DNA of 64,000 bases from Paramacrobiotus metropolitanus (Eukaryota; Tardigrada; Eutardigrada; Parachela; Macrobiotidae). Position 1 is the stretch's first letter. Each line of letters begins with the position of its first letter. The DNA is taken from NCBI RefSeq assembly GCF_019649055.1, contig NW_026570490.1:16059-80058 (forward strand), given 5' to 3'. Below, piece by piece: positions 26,948 through 40,700 of the stretch. The translations under genes were made by a program, and so were the position numbers. A model generated the notes under the pieces. That model saw nothing but the letters and a program-made list of their open reading frames with translations, was not told the origin of the DNA and searched no databases.

Positions 26948-26990
26948 CGTTCCGGTAGAACCCGGCCATCGTGTGGGTTCTACCGGAACG
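26948..26990. repeat. perfect 16-bp inverted repeat, 11-base loop
   Basis: The left arm cgttccggtagaaccc (26948-26963) and the right arm gggttctaccggaacg (26975-26990) are exact reverse complements around an 11-base loop. The arms are GC-richer than the surrounding DNA. A stem this perfect suggests an RNA hairpin, a miniature element remnant or a protein-binding palindrome. It is shorter than a usual microRNA precursor stem. Confidence 0.9.
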
Positions 26991-27290
26991 CATATAGCTA
27001 ATATTCTGTTTCTCAAATTCAACATTCCTAATATATACTTGACTAGTGACTACCCTGTTGATAACGAAAGAGCAAGTCTATTTCTTTTTAAACTAGTCAA
27101 TTGCGGCTGCTAGCGATGCCGATATTGTTGTTGGACTTAATTAACTTTGGTTTGCTGTACCAGCAAAGTACCAGACACCCTTTTCTGCCGGCTAGAGATA
27201 ACCTTTAAATTTGCAATGGACTACAGTAACTGAAAGACATTTTTGCTATTATTCACCGAGTGTACATGGCACGGCATTGCACCTAATCAG

Positions 27291-27446
27291 TTACAGATTC
27301 GCACCAAGGAGGAAGAAATCGTTGTGATGCTTGTCTTGGCCAACGACGTTGTGCATCTGAGAGAAGACTACATGCTGGATCGAGAAAAACAGTTAAATTA
27401 TATGTATCAAGAAATTACGTATGGGAAGTGTTCTTGGCCGCCTTGA
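27291..27446 (+). CDS. possible unassigned terminal exon
   Basis: A 52-codon frame follows an acceptor-like ctaatcag and ends at a TGA. It reads as a charged helix (for example QIRTKEEEIVVMLVLAND, then LREDYMLDREKQLNYMYQEI). The frame is phase 0, as is the donor after ELKS exon 12, so it could be an alternative last exon of ELKS. It could equally belong to a small separate gene or be chance. No domain is recognised. Confidence 0.2.
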   Translation, partial: LQIRTKEEEIVVMLVLANDVVHLREDYMLDREKQLNYMYQEITYGKCSWPP

Positions 27447-27843
27447 TTTACTGAAGTAAAAGTGTAAAACCACAGGAATAGCGAAATACCAAAGCTGCAT
27501 GCAGTAGTATGCGAAGTGTCAAACATTCTTATAATAAAGCAGCACACTTTAGTACTGTAACTGCAATTTATATCCAGTTTTTACTTTTATTTGTGCGCAA
27601 GGTCAACCTACAGTATACAGGTAATTAAATGTCGTAAAAACGAAATAAACACCGAAAGGTCACATTTAGGATGCGAACAATGAATTAATTGTGCTGATAT
27701 CATCATCAGACAATAAGTTTACGAGTACAGTATATCTACTTTCAGAGAATTATCGTTTACTTGGTTTAATAAAAATAACTCCAATATATGTCATGTATGT
27801 TCACATAAAATTCTGGCAAATACTTTATGCTAAAGATCAAAAT

Positions 27844-30800
27844 TCAACAGGTTGCGGCACATCGGCTCATTGGCGAATTATAGTGTCTATAAGCTTTTTG
27901 GAAATGAAAAATAGTGTTGCCGGCTTTCAACTGGAAGGGTCCCAAGGAAGATTCGCGTAGAAACAGATCTTTTGGCTGATGAGCACAGAAACTGGCCCGC
28001 TTGGCCGATTTGCGATTCCAGCGTGCATCTTGCCCGGCACAGCGCAGCTTCTGCCAAGTTTTGATCTCTTTCCAAATTCCCATAGAATACAATCCATACA
28101 CATACGGATCAACGACGCAGCTAAACACTCCAAAAATAAACAGAATCTCTTGCAGCAAAGGATTGATTTCAGCGGCCGAGTCACGTGCCACAAAAAACCA
28201 TATGTGGATGATTTGGTAGGGCGACCAGCAGGCAATGAATATCAGGACGACCAGTGCTACAAAGTAAGTCTTTATTGATTTCCGAATTATTAAAGTAAAT
28301 TTTTATTACATGCTGACTAAAATGTTAATGCATGATGGTACTATTTACACTCCCGTTACACCTGCAGTAATCGAATTTCAGCCGCATGCACTTATTTGCA
28401 GTCGCATTCACTGCGTTATGTTTACCGGTCATCCGTAGAGTGCGTGATTTAGCTTTGGATAAAAAATCTCCATGAGGATTAATCAAAATTTGCTTGAAAT
28501 CCGCCGAATTGCGATCCCGGGTTAAATCTTGTGACACGGGTGTTGTGCAAGAAAGCCGTTCGCTTGATCCAGCTGTAAGAAGAAATTAATTTATAGGCGC
28601 TGTTAGTAATAGTGGTTTCTTATTCTCTTTCATAACAACAACATCGGAATACGAAGCACTATTAGTTCCTTAAATCGGCGTTTAGGGACGCTGCTAGAAA
28701 TGACGGTTGCTGAGCTGGAAAATACAGCAAAATACTGAAGCAACGGAAAAACGGAATAAAATTAATAATGCTACCTTTCTTGCGAACATTTGTATGCAAT
28801 CGAGTACTAACAATAAATGTCCGGCATCTACGGTAAATACTCTTGGTGATAACACAGTACTCTGTTTTGTTCGTTTTGCATTTAGCGTCAACGGGCTCCG
28901 TACTTTGTACTTGTATCTACTTCGGCACATTTACAATGCAGTGTTAGTGTTATAGCTAATTAAAAACGGGGATGTTTTGCTGGCATTTTAAATGATATCC
29001 GGAATCAAAAACTCCGGTTACTTTAATTTAGGATTCTGATTCTGACCCTCCCATATTCGCTTATAGGAGTTTTCCGTATGCAAATTGATCATTCGAAAAT
29101 TCACGCAGCGAGCATGTGTCATCTGATAAACATCGGCATGAAAGATTCATTGTGGAGACTATTCTGGATGAAAATGGGTGGTTCCTTAATGTGCATTTCC
29201 AAGGACAAACTGCGCAGCGATCGGCAGATGTATACATATCCGTTTACAAATACACTGAGCACTGTTTTCGGATCCTTGCGTAAAACTGTTCGGACGAACA
29301 TGAACTGCGCATATCAAGAGTATAGTCTAACTATGCAAAATGACGTAAGCCGGGCGAAAAGTTCAAAATAGGATGGCGACCTATTTTAACTGCAATGACA
29401 AAGTACATCTTTTTTCCTTGTCACAAAGTGAGAATTGATATACACTATTTTTCTTACATTTATAAACTCACAAAAGGAACAAACTGTTCAGCTGGAGACA
29501 CGAACGACTACTATCTATTTCTGAATAATTTGAAATACTAGACATGATATAAGTAGTTTACTATTTTGTAGAAATGTACAATATAATAATATTATGTACA
29601 ATATTAATATCTGTAGGCAGGCGGATATTTCCTGTTATACCAGCGTCAATATTGATTCCCGTGTGCGGCGTGTGGGTGCAGTATATTACGGCGGGAATCC
29701 GATTTGCTGCTGACGTTCATAGTTACACAGGATACCACAAATATTTTCACGCGGCAGTTGGTAGTCCGCGCCATGTGATACCTTAACAGTCAATCACTGC
29801 ATAAAATAAGCAAATAATGTGGAGAGCGGCGTATGACCCTCGAAAGATACTTCAAAAAAATTGCATCCCTTCCGTGCGATTGCAGACAGGCGCAACCTGC
29901 TGCCGGCTAATAATGTTTTGATACAATTACATCCGTATTTGGTCTAAAATTTTTGCCGGTAATTTTTTTCTACTGTATGTTTTGCTTGGATTTTACGTGC
30001 ACCATTTGAAAATATCTGGCGTCCCGGAGAAAACCGGGACTGATGAAAAATGGTTGTAATCGAACGAAATGGGAAAACATCCCAGTTGCAAATGACTGTA
30101 TGGCACTAATGACACTTACCAATCTGGCGGAGAAAAAAGTGCAGTAGCTAACCTAGTTGCTCCTATAGTGTCCGACGGACGACAATTTGCAATTCGATCG
30201 CTCGCAATCATTATTACAGAGATTTAGGAAACGTCGCTCCTGATGAGTTTGCTAACGATAACGCGTCATGTCAAGCGCAATCCGACATTTAACTTCTTAT
30301 ACAGTTTATGGTTGACTCCGTACGTGTTTGTTCTAGCATTAATAAGCACTGTGCACGCTATACGTGAGCGTGCGCTAATAGCATTAATCCGTATTGATAG
30401 GAAGTACAGCATCGCACCAAATTACAGTTCTGTTGACGAATATATTTTTAAAGAAGGATGGGAATCGATTCGTCTGCGTAACTTTAACATTTGACATTGT
30501 TGGAAGGAATTCACGTCATGTTTAAAAGGGTGCCGTCAAACTAAGCTACGCCGCATTCATAGATGACCGTTCCAAAATAACCAAATACAACAGACGTCTA
30601 ACATTAATATTTTTGATAATTTTTATATACTTGCACGCGATACTAGTTTTGCTAAAATTTATATTTATAGTGTCAGTGAACTGTCAGTGAAATTGATTAT
30701 TTTTAAGACGAGCATGCAACATGTTTAATTAATTTAATTAATAGAACGATGAATATAGGAAACAAGGTGTGTCTCCGTTGCAGTGTCGCATATACATTGT

Positions 30801-33555
30801 ACGAAGGTATACACAATTCGGTAAAATGTGCAATATACCCGTATTTATGCAGCAGCCATACACAAATTAGTTAGCACGTATGAATATGCACTAACCATTG
30901 CAGTTGTGCGTTGGAACGGGATTGTCCGTTTGCTGTCGTGACTGGCGGGAATACTGGGAGATGCGTAGCCATATTCCCAAATAGCACACGATAATGGTCA
31001 CCAGGGGCAAGCCATACATGAGAATGGTGATCAGTAATCCGTAGGCCAGCTCCGCCGTGCGGGTTTGGAAGGCATCAAAGGTCACGCACTGTTGGTACCA
31101 GGAGTGTATGGGATGGGTTTTCAGGCTCCACACGGACAACTGTAAAGTAATGGTGGAAATGAGAAAAAATATCTTAATGCTCATCTGGAGTCATAAAAGA
31201 AAATTGCTTTCCAAGTTGAAAATGAGGTTATTTTTCCCTCGATGGTATAATGATATGGCTGATGGGCACTTACTTGCGGACTGGCGCACACCACACTCAG
31301 TATCCAGGAGAGAAAGACCATGGCTTTGGCCCGTATGGTGGCCTTGCGGGCCGTCGACAGTGGATCCCATACGGACATAAAACGATCCACGCTGATGGCG
31401 ATCAGGAGAAAAGCTATACGTGAGACCAGCGGTAATGTGAATTTTTACGGCGCTCACAAACTGCGAGATGAGACGTTGGATGAAATTACCATACCGTTGA
31501 GATACAATCCCACTACGCGGAGTCCAGCAAGGAACCGGCACGCTGTGTCACCGGCACGCCACTGCACGGTAGTTTTCCACGCAATCTGTGAAAGGGCACA
31601 AAATCATTAAATGTTCGCTTAAGTAGAAAATATAATTATTAATAAAATACTGTTGTACATAAGCATATACTGAAAATGGTCTAGATGATGAAATTTTAAT
31701 TAAACACAAAGCGCAGTAAGAGATGCAGTTTAATTAAGCAGGGCGCGCACAACAGTCACACATAGCTAGGAAATAATTAAGCCCAATATAAAGATATCGC
31801 TAAATCTTTGTATAACGCGCGTCTCATGATCTGTGGAATTTCTTGTAACGCGCAAAGAGCGTTAATTCGCACACGTAGTTTCCTTAAAGAAATTAATTAT
31901 CGAACGGAACAAGTACTTTAACAGCCACTCGAAACCTAAGGATCAGCGGCAACGTAATACGATCGGAAGTATCAAGCTGTGCACGTTTCGGCTGTCAGGC
32001 GATGTTGAATTACAAAACCTGTCTACAGGTAACCTTTGAATGGCCTGATTTCGGGACTACAGCTCCACACGTGAACTTCGTATGGTCATTCATGACAACC
32101 CATCTAATGTGAAAATATGACAGGTAGCTGTAATTTCAGGCTGGCTTTTAGGCGCAACCTGAACGCAAAATGTAAAAATGCTCGTTGTTCCATGCTTTGT
32201 TGAAATGCCGGCATGCCGCATGCCGATAATCAAGATCCTGAAGGAAGAAACTGGCATAAATTAATAATTACCAGACTCGAATACAATAACGGTGCGTTTT
32301 ATAATTTTAAGGATAGGTTTCCAGATGATTAAAACTGCACAATATGTAATCAAAATCTGCTCCAGATTGAGAATCTCATGTACAAAGGTAGCGAAACCAG
32401 TAATCTGATCACGGACCTGCCGGTGTAAGGTTGCAATTACCGGGCTTGTGACGTAATGCAACCCTTACTAATCATTCGTTCTTTTATTTGTTGTTATTTT
32501 ACCTTTAATTTTCTGATGGCCTCTTATTGATTAAACTACTTCTTAATTTTTCCAGATGTAAACAACATTGTGAGGTGTCTTAACTGCATTTTGACCTCAA
32601 TGTAAATAACTATTACGATGCCGGGATCTTTTTTATTAGCGAGATCACGAATGGTATCAACGTAAGCGCTAAACGTGCAATTAGGGGCACCGCATGGTCA
32701 CACCGGAAGCGACTATCAGGATACGGTGAAAGATCGACGAGCATCTGCTCCAGTGTTCATCCCCCAAAAAACACATATACTGCCGCCTATTGATGAGACT
32801 GAAACGTTTCTAATTATATACCCGTCGCATTCCTTTATATAAGCTATCCCGTTTGTAACAGGAGCCGTATAGAATATCGCCGACATTTGTTTACATTGAC
32901 TTATCACGCACAGAGAGTTATGGGCGGCAAAATATTATTAGGCCGTTCAATCAATGTTAAGTTGTTAACGTCCCATTACAGGAAGCTCTTACCGCCGATA
33001 ATCAGAAAAGCAAAGAAAACTACACTATACTTTGTATCATAACTGAGAAAAATCCTGTAACATAATATTATTGCTTACACTTCTGTCGTTCTACATTTAC
33101 GTCATTTTATGCGTCAAACAAAAAAAATTGTAACTCCATAAATAAAAAAACATGCTAAAAATGGGTAAAAAAGTACAGGCATATTATTTTTTCCGGCATG
33201 CAGTCAACAGACGTTTCAAAATTCTTATTACCGTATAGGATTAATGCTTTTGGTTAAGTACCTGTAGTGGCATTTCAATGACCGTCACGAGGATATCGGC
33301 AACACATAAATGCAGCAACATAAAATGTACACGGCTGCGATTCTTTCTTCCATATAACTTCCAGAATACCACACCATTCCCCAGCAGCGATATCCATATT
33401 AAATTGGCATAGGTGACGATGACCATGACATTCTTCACACCGAATCGCATATTGGGATCACCGGGCTCTTCATGGGTGTAGTTGTAATTAACCTTCGGCA
33501 CATCGTCCCTAATTAGGACATGGACAATTTGTTCCATTGTAGTTGGCGCCGGCAT
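27844..33555 (-). CDS. peptide GPCR of the AKH/corazonin/GnRH receptor class
   Basis: Six exons: 33262-33555, 31495-31585, 31274-31413, 30896-31139, 28426-28572, 27844-28256. The phases agree and the total is 442 aa. The N terminus carries an N-Y-T glycosylation site. TM1 has LLGNGVV and TM2 has LHLCVADIL followed by MPLQ. The first outer loop has the VQWRAGDTAC cysteine block. TM3 ends LIAISVDRFMSVWDPLS, with DRF in place of DRY. TM4 ends CASPQ. The second outer loop has the QQCVTFDAF cysteine, which pairs with TM3. The third inner loop ends AKSRTLRMT. TM6 has ACWSPYQIIHIWFF, and TM7 has the class-typical VVDPYVYGLYS. These features match receptors for adipokinetic hormone, corazonin, ACP and GnRH, which couple mainly to Gq. 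I cannot separate these subtypes by eye. It is unlikely to be an opsin or amine receptor. Confidence 0.9.
28573..30895 (-). other. GPCR intron 4
   Basis: A 2.3-kb intron inside the third intracellular loop. No exon is supported. A small GC-rich hairpin (gtcccgg, 6-base loop, ccgggac) lies at 30021-30040. Confidence 0.8.
31586..33261 (-). other. GPCR intron 1
   Basis: A 1.7-kb intron between TM2 and the first extracellular loop, with a gtactt donor and a ttcacag acceptor. Nothing else is recognised in it. Confidence 0.8.
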
Positions 33556-36500
33556 GACTGCGACACGATAACTGATAACCGGCGCGCGCGTGTGTGTCAA
33601 ACGGAATTTTCTAGCGTCCCTGCGTCCAACGGTGAAACCCCACAAAGTACCACATCCGGTAGGTAGGATCAGGGCTTATTCGGAAAGGAGCATGTGATGA
33701 AGACTGACGGATTCTTATAAGGCGACATATAGAGCAACAGGGGCGCCCGGTGCCACACCGGTCCGGTAAGCTGATTTAATCAAATGATTTCTTGGGGCGC
33801 ATATATAGCCAATGCACAAATCCCCTCACATTTATATATGCGGGCGCGGTACAGCGTAGACGGGACCGGCAAGAAGCTGTACGGGAATTGACTTATGGAA
33901 TGGGATTATAATTATTACGCAGTACTCCAGCGGACGGGGCTAAATGAAGCCAAACGGATCGATTTTACGATGTAACACGGCAGTGTATACGGTATATGAT
34001 TTTGACGATTACGCCGCGTACGACGCATTCCCGCTGTACCGGATACCCAGCAGCACTGAGTGTGGACTAAGTGTTTTTTCTGGATAATGACCAGTTGAGA
34101 TGATATTGTAAATTTTCGCAGAATCACATTAAACGGACGTTAAGCTGGGCAATCTTAAAAATAATCACAGCACTTTACTGCACAGTATATATATCTACTC
34201 GACGGCGATAATGATGATGAAGGCCGCAATGATGAGCGGTAAATACTTGACGAGCTGCAATTCCGATGGACATTAATATGATTACCGCAAGATCGCGCCG
34301 GACTAAGATGACAAGAGCATTTCCAGGGCGGCTGATAAATAAGCAAAAATAGTCATAATCAAATGTGAAATACGCCGCTGCATCTCGTGACACAGAAGCC
34401 GCCTAATGATTTGCTTGAAAAATGCTATTCATAATGTCATTTCGAAGCCTTAATAAAACAGATAATCCATTAAGATTAAACTGAGGAGAAGTGTAACCTT
34501 ACGGCCTACAGTTGTATTTATTGTTATTTTAAGTAAATATTTCATGCACACAAATAACAATACGAAATAATCTTACAATTAGAAGGTTTTTGAATGTTGG
34601 TTGCTTCGTCGACCAATCATTTTGTAGCTCCGTGCTAATTTAATAACTGCACTGAAGTACGTCAAAAAGCAGACAACTGCAACTCAATATTTCTCGCGTT
34701 AGCGAAAGGTATACCACCGGGAACGTTTGGAACCAAACTGTTATGTTTTATAACGTATTTTCATATTGTACGAGTACAATACAACCTATGCGAAATCAGC
34801 GGCTTTTGCATGCGCGTACAGTGTACAGCGGCTGAAATCCTTCTTAACACCAAAGATGCACAAGAGTTACACCCAGATGATACCACAGCATAGTACATAT
34901 GCAGTGTTCGCTATTCTTAGAGAGTTGTTTGTCGCTAGAAGAAATGTTGGTTTGGAATCTGTCAGACAAAATGAAATATAACTCTTGCAACCGCAACGTG
35001 CGCATTCATCTATGCGAGTAAAAGACTGGTGTTGTCAGTGCCAAAATTGTTCGCAACCAGAATGTCTACGCATCTTCCGCATATACCACTGCAGTATTAT
35101 TTTTGCTGCGTAGATCGAATAAGTCTTGAAACTCACTTGGAAAACGCCAATTATGTTATTTTTGAAAACAGCGTGCGCGCAAATTAGGTTTCGATGCAAC
35201 GCCAGGAAATCGTTATGAAAACGTACAAATTATTTGGAAATAATATCTGTTTGCAAAAAAAACCTTAAATTAATACTTCTAATGTACAAATTTCAGAACT
35301 CTGTCCATTATGAACTCTTAAATGTATAGGTATGTACTGGCAAATTTTGGCTTAAAATTAATTTCTGCTGGTTTTCCTTATATGCAAACAATAATCACTA
35401 TGCTTATGTTTCTATATTGTAAATGCCGGTACTATGGTGCTAAAGAACACGCAAGCCGGCATATTATAATATGTGCTTAAAGGTTATAATTATCAAGTCG
35501 AGCGAAGCATTTATCGGGTCATACAATAATCGGAATTGAAAACCGGCATCCCGGTTTGTCAACCCAACAAAAGTCGTCATCGTGATGCATACAGAACCGG
35601 AAAGAAACGCTCCAGGTGCAGGAAACGTTAACCTTGAAAACCCTTTTGGTACAACATGACTACACGGTTTTTTCAGCAACCTTCACTACAGTCCGCGTTC
35701 CTTTGTAGCCTGGAAAGTCTCGAGGGTCAACATCATTCCTGACCAATTATTTTCTTGGCACGTCAAAATAAGTACGAAATACCCTTTTGAAATGAATATC
35801 GTCTAGTCGGAGCACTTTCTAAGACGCTTGCTGCAATCGGTTTCAATTATGCCGACGAGGTTAAATGTAAATCAAATGTAATTAACCGTGACGAAGCTCG
35901 TCGCCTGTTTACGCCCAGCACGCCGAAATGTTGAATATTTTGCTGGGAAACATTACATAGTTTGGGCAACGGCAGCCCGGATGATAGAACTTTAATGTTA
36001 CATGAAACTGCCGTCCCTCGCGACCTTTGGCGAATTCCGTTCTGCTGATGACTGATGCAGCTAATTACCTTCATCTTAAAGGAAGGAAACATGTGGAGCG
36101 TCTTTTTAGCAAATGAATACCCTTATATGTTATTCGACCGCAGTACTTGTACGGTGCTACAAAAATAATTCTGAAACAGTGTATAAACAGTGTATACTAG
36201 AAAATAAAACTGTAAGTGTATAATGGAAAGTATTTATTTTGTATGTCATGCGATATCGACAACTAAGAGAGGCAGCCAAAAAATTTGAAAGCTGCAGTCT
36301 TCCTCCTTGCATGTTCCTAATTCCAGCGTATAATTCTCGTAAAGATTAGTTTTTCACAGAAGCAGCTTAATCCCGGATTTTAATATAAAATCCAGCTAAT
36401 TCTATTTCAGCGAATTCGCTTTCGCGAGCACTATACGTCGGATGATTTTTGAACATCCGATCAGCTTTCGGTGACCTGCTCACGAAACTGCTGATACAAA

Positions 36501-37771
36501 AAAAATTAAATACCAGCAATCGGTGGCAACGGTCAACGGTGTTCCACAAAATCTACACTTACAGGCGTGGGCTTCTTTTTCTCGTCAAAATTAACCATTA
36601 TATCAGAGAAGCTTGCATACTGCAATATAAATTTTAATAAGAAAAGAAACTTGCGTTGGAAACCAAAATCTTTGTTAGATCAAACAGAGATGTACATACA
36701 GTAATTACGCATTACTAATACCACATTTGCGCGATAATCTGAGAAAATTAAAGTGGAGTAAATTGTTCCGCATTGTGTATTTTGTTATGTACAGTCAGTA
36801 CAGATGTGTAGGCTCTGCTATGGATCTGACGCCGGTGGGACGTAGTATATTACGAGACGGGCCGGCGTGTATAATTATATACGCATTTTTTTGATTTGGC
36901 ATTTGATAGTTAAAAATGTTAATTAAATTAACTGATAATTGTATAGGTAAGATATATTTTGCTGCCGGAAACATTTTTATGAATTTGGCCTTTCACAATT
37001 ACGTATGCAGGTTCATATGCTTTACGGTTGTGCACATGATAATGATTAGAACTTCGTTACTTAAGAAATTAAATCCAGTAAGGTAACTATAATGAATATT
37101 CGCTCACCGCACGGGCTGACATTTCCCCATCAAAAATTTCCTACACGAACCCTTCAAGACGATGTTCAATTCTTCGTTCACCTAACGCTTTACAAAATGG
37201 ATATTAGTTACCGCTCTGCTCTACCTTTATGGTAATACTAATGACCAATCAACCGCACATATTTAACAGTGACGTTGTCCAGACGCACTACACTGATACA
37301 ATGTCATACGAATACGGTACAAAAGAACTGATAAAAGAACCGCACCGTTATCAAATAACTTTGTAATATGATGGGCATATGCGTATGCGTCTTCAGTTTC
37401 TTATAAAAATACTACAATACAAACAAATAACTGCATGAAACTGCATTACACTACACGCACTCTCAAGTACGTGCTACAGGGCTTGAACGATGTGCAACCA
37501 TCCCGCACCCAACGTCAATGCTTAACGCAAAGTCGCAAACCCGTGGGTTAAATCCCGGAATTTGTATGTTATGTACATGTTTAACTGTAAAGACCATAAC
37601 AATCTTTACCACGAAGCACTTGAAATTAAATACCGCACTGCCGTGCATTAACCACAAATTAGCGCGAACTTGAGAAAACACAAAGCCCCCAGCCAACCAC
37701 AGCCCAGAACCAAGTGGAAACCCCCGTGCAAACCGTACGTTCATCGGTAATAGACCATGAAATCAAGTGGA
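33556..37771. other. gene-free region upstream of the GPCR and downstream of PPAT
   Basis: Four kilobases of AT-rich sequence. Only short unconnected ORFs are present. The part next to 33555 should contain the GPCR promoter and 5' UTR. The part next to 37771 should contain the PPAT 3' UTR. A tandem acagtgtata pair occurs near 36180. No RNA gene was found. Confidence 0.5.
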
Positions 37772-40700
37772 TCACCAGTCGTGTTCAACTGGAATAATGG
37801 GATAATCATTCGTGAAACAGGCTGAGCAGTAACCTCTCTTGACGTCCCTCCATTCAGCGGCGTCAGAGCGGAAATCGCTAATTGCACCCTCTTGAACAGT
37901 CTCAATCAGGCCATCAATGGATAAATACGCCACACTGTCCGCACCGAAGTACTTTGGTAGCTCCTCCATGGAGATCTGGTTGGCGATTAATTCTTCCCGA
38001 GTCGGTATCGCGATACCCATGTAGCACGGATAACGCACCGGAGGACTGGCGATTCGGATATGCACCTATGAAAAAGGCCGATAAACAATACAGCACGAAT
38101 GCTATCTGTATTCTGTAGTCTGTACAACAAAAAATATCTCTACAACAAATTAGTTGTATTTTATTGGGTGTCTTTTATTACTGCATTTCTGATGTCTCTC
38201 ATAGTGAAATACTCACTTAAATCAGAAAATAACGTAAATTTTTTATGAAAACCCACGCCAAAATACATACAATTAGCCGGATATGTGGAATCCACACTCC
38301 CTACTCGTATAGATGATAAATAAATAAACCCATCAAGCATTTACGACGTATCCCATTCAATAATCACAAAATTTAAACGAGTGCAACTAGTTATCAAATG
38401 TATTTTAACGCTCTGGTTAAATTCGGTAACATATATGCATAAACGCAACTTTTTTAAGGTAATTTTTAAACACTTTACTACCTTTGTTGTTTAATTATTA
38501 CGGTCTGTGCGATTGCTCGTAGACAGCTAACAATACTGTAAAACAGCATTATTCGATTAGCAGTCCACTTATTTAGTGCTTCGACTTTTCGTTATTGTCT
38601 TCAAATCTTCCTTGCCAAAGATATGCGTAGACACTAACACTTGTAAGCGCGCTGGAAGCAAATCATACTGCTTCTTGATATTTCACAAAGGTCGATTAAC
38701 TGCGCACAAAGTCGCTGCAATTACGTCTGCAAAGATTATCTCAGTTTTCCCGCTATCAAAATGAGGAATTAACAAGCACGCACAACAAAACTTAGACGCA
38801 AAAGAAACTAAAATACACTGATCATTCTTCGTTCGCATTGCAATAATGTTCGACCATAGTTAGACATGGCCAAACGAGTCAGTAACGAGTGTGCAACCAC
38901 ACTTCCGCAATCAAGGACGCGCTTCCGTAAAGAGTACGTGTTTTGACCAGACATTTCGTTCCAGGATACTACAATACTACGTGCAGCATACCGCACCCTT
39001 TCTCTCAACTGAATAAAAACCTACGATACTTCGGTAGCATTGGCGCAGTGTGATATCGGCGCGAATGCCAAACGCAGTGCGTTCAACTCAACAGGAAGAG
39101 CGCATTCCAGAATTCCGTATAACAGATGCTGGGATGCGAATGACTCCCACATTCACCCACCTCTTTCGCGCCAGTGTCTTTTAATAATTTGACAATCCCC
39201 TGGAGCGTGTTGCCCCGCACGATGGAATCATCGATAAGCACGATCCGCTTTCCGGCATAATTGGCTGATAATTCACCAAATTTTTTGAATACTGCCGACT
39301 GCCGTTCGGTGTTGGTTGGCTGGATGAACGTGCGGCCAATGTAAGGATTTCTCAGGAACACCTCACTGTACTCGATTCCACTCTGTGTGTTAAAAATATG
39401 TTACGACAACGCCTCATTGGCTCAGCAAAAAAGGTGTGGGTTACGTACCTCTTTTGAAAATCCAAGTGCAGCGGGTCGTGAAGAATCCGGTACATTACTG
39501 ACAATGTCAGCATCCACATGGGATTCTTTGGCCAAGCGTCGACCACATCGTTCACGCACGCCGTAAACTTGTTGTCCTATTGACATTTGAGACAATGAGA
39601 CTAACAAAGCGCAAATTTAACTTCAAGGGTACATTTGTTCCACTATTTACGATAAATAAACAGCTGGTTCAGCTTACACCATATTTGTAGACTAAACATA
39701 CAGTCACTGCAGTATTACAGTAGGTATACAAGTATACTATCATTATAATTTTTTTCTATTCTAATTACGAGTATTTTCATTCATTCACCGATTTGCATTC
39801 ATTCACCGACCACACGAAATGTAGAAAGGCAATACTGAAGATCGTAGTTAATATTTCAATAACATAACTCTTATCAGCCTATCAGTACTGCGCGTAAGCC
39901 ACAATAATTATCCTATTAACACAAATTAGCTAATTTTTTAGGTTGATTACTGATTCTGCAAATAGTAGTATTTTCCGATAAAAAACACTTTACGCGGGGT
40001 ACAGGCAATGACCGACTTTTAAGCTGGATAATAGGTGTAATGGCTAGCAATTTGCCTGCTGCCTCATTAGCGTTATTAACCACAGCCAGAAAAACGACAA
40101 CAACTCCAGTGAAATTATTAGCTGCCGAGGATGGCTGTGTTTTTCTGGGGGGCGGCTGCTCTAGATAACAACCGCAGACTAAAAATACCCATTATCGAAA
40201 TTAACGTCATGCGCGTTAACCTTCCATCCGGGATTATTGCTTCAGAATTAGCCTGGATGAAGATATCCAGTTATCCACTTCCCGACCTAATACTGAGTAC
40301 ACAATCATTCCTTCTTCCCTAACTGGCCTAGAAAAATCCATTCTGCCACGAAATACAATTACCACAGTGAGCTTATTGTTGGGATTAACGTCGATTATAG
40401 CATACGCTGAATCGCAATTAAAGCTTCCCCATCTGAAAATGAAACAGTTATATTGAGAAAGTTGTAAAGTAGCCTGACCTCCGCTTACCCTGGCCTGGAT
40501 ATGTCTAACGTACGAAATGTGGTTGAACTGCGCCTATGTTATCGAGAGCGTGCAAGTAAGCAGGAACGAATGCAGATACGTAAATAAAATTTCTGAGCGG
40601 GTCGGGATGAAAGCCTTTATTACACACGTAACTACAAACCGTAGTAAAACGTACTAATGCCGTACTTAGAACCTGATTGTTTTAACCTAGAAATATGGAG

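Larger units (their letters stand above)
24759..27843. other. convergent 3' intergenic region between ELKS and the GPCR
   Basis: This is downstream of both flanking genes, which converge. Two overlapping frames on opposite strands at 25891-26311 (119 and 130 codons) have no recognisable domain and are probably chance. The stretch contains the hairpin at 26948-26990 and a coding-looking segment at 27291-27446. ATTAAA near 25316 and AATAAA near 25444 could end the ELKS transcript. The minus strand has AATAAA at 27586-27591 that could serve the GPCR. Confidence 0.5.

Noticed and set aside
30021-30040. 7-bp-stem hairpin in GPCR intron 4
   Set aside because: Too short to distinguish from chance in 64 kb.
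37463-37744. 93-codon minus-strand frame just downstream of PPAT
   Set aside because: It follows the PPAT stop codon on the same strand and is best explained as 3' UTR.
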